Source: G965200765 sp965200765
GTDB taxonomy: Bacteria; Pseudomonadota; Gammaproteobacteria; Arenicellales; JAJDZL01
Assembly (NCBI GenBank): GCA_965200765.1
Contig: OZ241380.1
Location: 1,798,001 to 1,862,000 of the forward strand
Reading direction: 5' to 3'
Length of the DNA: 64,000 bases
Part shown: piece after piece, positions 63,495 through 64,000 of the stretch
Position numbering within the stretch: the stretch's first letter is position 1
Layout of the letters: each line of letters opens with the position of its first letter
The notes under the pieces: generated by a model
What the model was told of the DNA's origin: nothing
What the model saw: only the letters and a program-made list of their open reading frames with translations
Databases searched by the model: none
Program-made: the position numbers and the translations under genes

Positions 63495-64000
63495 CAAAAG
63501 TTCCTGAGATATCGATCCAGTTCCACGTCGGTGACCTGTGCGGCCACAAACTCGACTTCTCTTTCCGCCTGCTGGATAAACACAGTCAAACGGTCGTCGC
63601 CGATTACCTTCCTGAGCCATTCGGAATTCTTGGCCAAATCAATGGCATCCCTGATGTCAAGCGGCAACATTTCAGCATCTTCGCTCTCGTAGGCATTGCC
63701 TTCAGTCATTGGAGTCGGTTCCAGGTTTTGCTCGAGCCCGTCCAGACCTGCGGCAATTTCTGTTGCAAACAAATAGTACGGATTGCAGTCTGCCGAAGCA
63801 TCGCGCTTTTCAACACGCACGGCGCTTGCCGAACCTTCAATTACGCGTAGTGCAACGGTTCGATTGTCAATTCCCCACGAACAGTTGATCGGGCAAAATG
63901 ACAGCGGTTGACGGCGACGGTACGAATTCGGTGTCGAAGCAACAAAGAGCGTTGCTTCAGACATGCGTTTTTGCAACCCCGCCAGATACGCCAATCCTTT
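63494..64000 (-). CDS. Glutamine-synthetase-family gamma-glutamyl-amine ligase, partial (C-terminal part)
   Basis: At least 168 residues; the 5' end is beyond the window. The C-terminal GS signature is intact: TPNSYRRRQPLSFCP, SWGIDNRTVALRV, a glutamate-binding RVEKRDASADCNPYYLFAT and a helical end. This style is that of GlnA3/PuuA/GmaS-type ligases, which attach glutamate to amines (methylamine, isopropylamine, putrescine, ethanolamine), rather than housekeeping GlnA. With the Mgs-like trio in the same operon, it suggests ATP-driven gamma-glutamylation as the first step on an imported amine. Confidence 0.75.
   Translation of the reverse strand, partial: KGLAYLAGLQKRMSEATLFVASTPNSYRRRQPLSFCPINCSWGIDNRTVALRVIEGSASAVRVEKRDASADCNPYYLFATEIAAGLDGLEQNLEPTPMTEGNAYESEDAEMLPLDIRDAIDLAKNSEWLRKVIGDDRLTVFIQQAEREVEFVAAQVTDVELDRYLRNF

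Overview
The window looks like chromosome from an uncultured gammaproteobacterium. The grounds are the rplU-rpmA-obg-proB run next to rpsT and murJ-ribF, an rpsT with a UUG start (as in E. coli), and the ffs-dnaX-ybaB-recR block. Base composition is moderate (visibly around mid-40s %GC), except for one very GC-rich giant gene. IS remnants, duplicated cassettes, a decaying restriction island, betaine/amine catabolism and a huge repeat adhesin would fit a host-associated marine lineage, but that lifestyle is inference.

Layout. 0.3-16.7 kb: one minus-strand gene for a ~5,465-residue outer-membrane protein with 42 near-identical Calx-beta repeats and a C-terminal autotransporter-like barrel. A 12-base G tract lies just upstream, between a candidate ATG and the real signal peptide, and in this sequence it leaves the two out of frame. 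16.9-18.3 kb: a graveyard with an intact HicB-like antitoxin, a HicA-like toxin broken by an 8-bp duplication, and transposase and VWA fragments. 18.4-21.4 kb: ribF, a DUF2203 gene and murJ. 21.4-23.7 kb and 27.2-28.9 kb: two inverted copies of a ~1.4-1.55 kb cassette carrying a membrane-anchored coiled-coil protein, plus dispersed short repeats. 23.8-27.1 kb: rpsT, proB, obg, rpmA, rplU. 28.9-31.7 kb: a FecBCD-type metal or metal-chelate ABC transporter. 31.8-38.9 kb: a divergent catabolic cluster (PhyH dioxygenase, Rieske oxygenase; DMGDH-like oxidoreductase, class III aminotransferase, DapA-family lyase). 38.9-42.8 kb: SRP RNA, dnaX, ybaB, recR, ispB, tRNA-Pro(CGG). 42.9-47.9 kb: a restriction island with a nonsense-split methyltransferase, a decayed DUF4143 ATPase and an intact type IIG-like enzyme. 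48.3-49.1 kb: Fur-box bfd and convergent bfr.

49.4-64.0 kb: the most interesting region. About 16 tightly packed minus-strand genes form one operon-like array, running past the right edge. In transcription order: glutamine-synthetase-like amide ligase (partial), BMC pentamer, BMC hexamer, opine-dehydrogenase-like oxidoreductase, CoA-acylating-type aldehyde dehydrogenase, tandem BMC trimer, a malate-dehydrogenase-like enzyme with a BMC-type N-terminal domain, a RidA-like protein, a complete branched-chain-type ABC importer (five genes), a GntR/FCD regulator, and a split glutamate-synthase-like trio (GATase II, GXGXG, FMN/Fe-S). A terminator closes the array. This combines all shell types and an aldehyde dehydrogenase with enzymes resembling the gamma-glutamylamide / N-methylglutamate route for amines. 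My working model is a metabolosome for an imported amine or amino-acid-like compound, processed through glutamylated intermediates to an aldehyde inside the shell. I do not recognise it as a characterised BMC class; the substrate is unknown.
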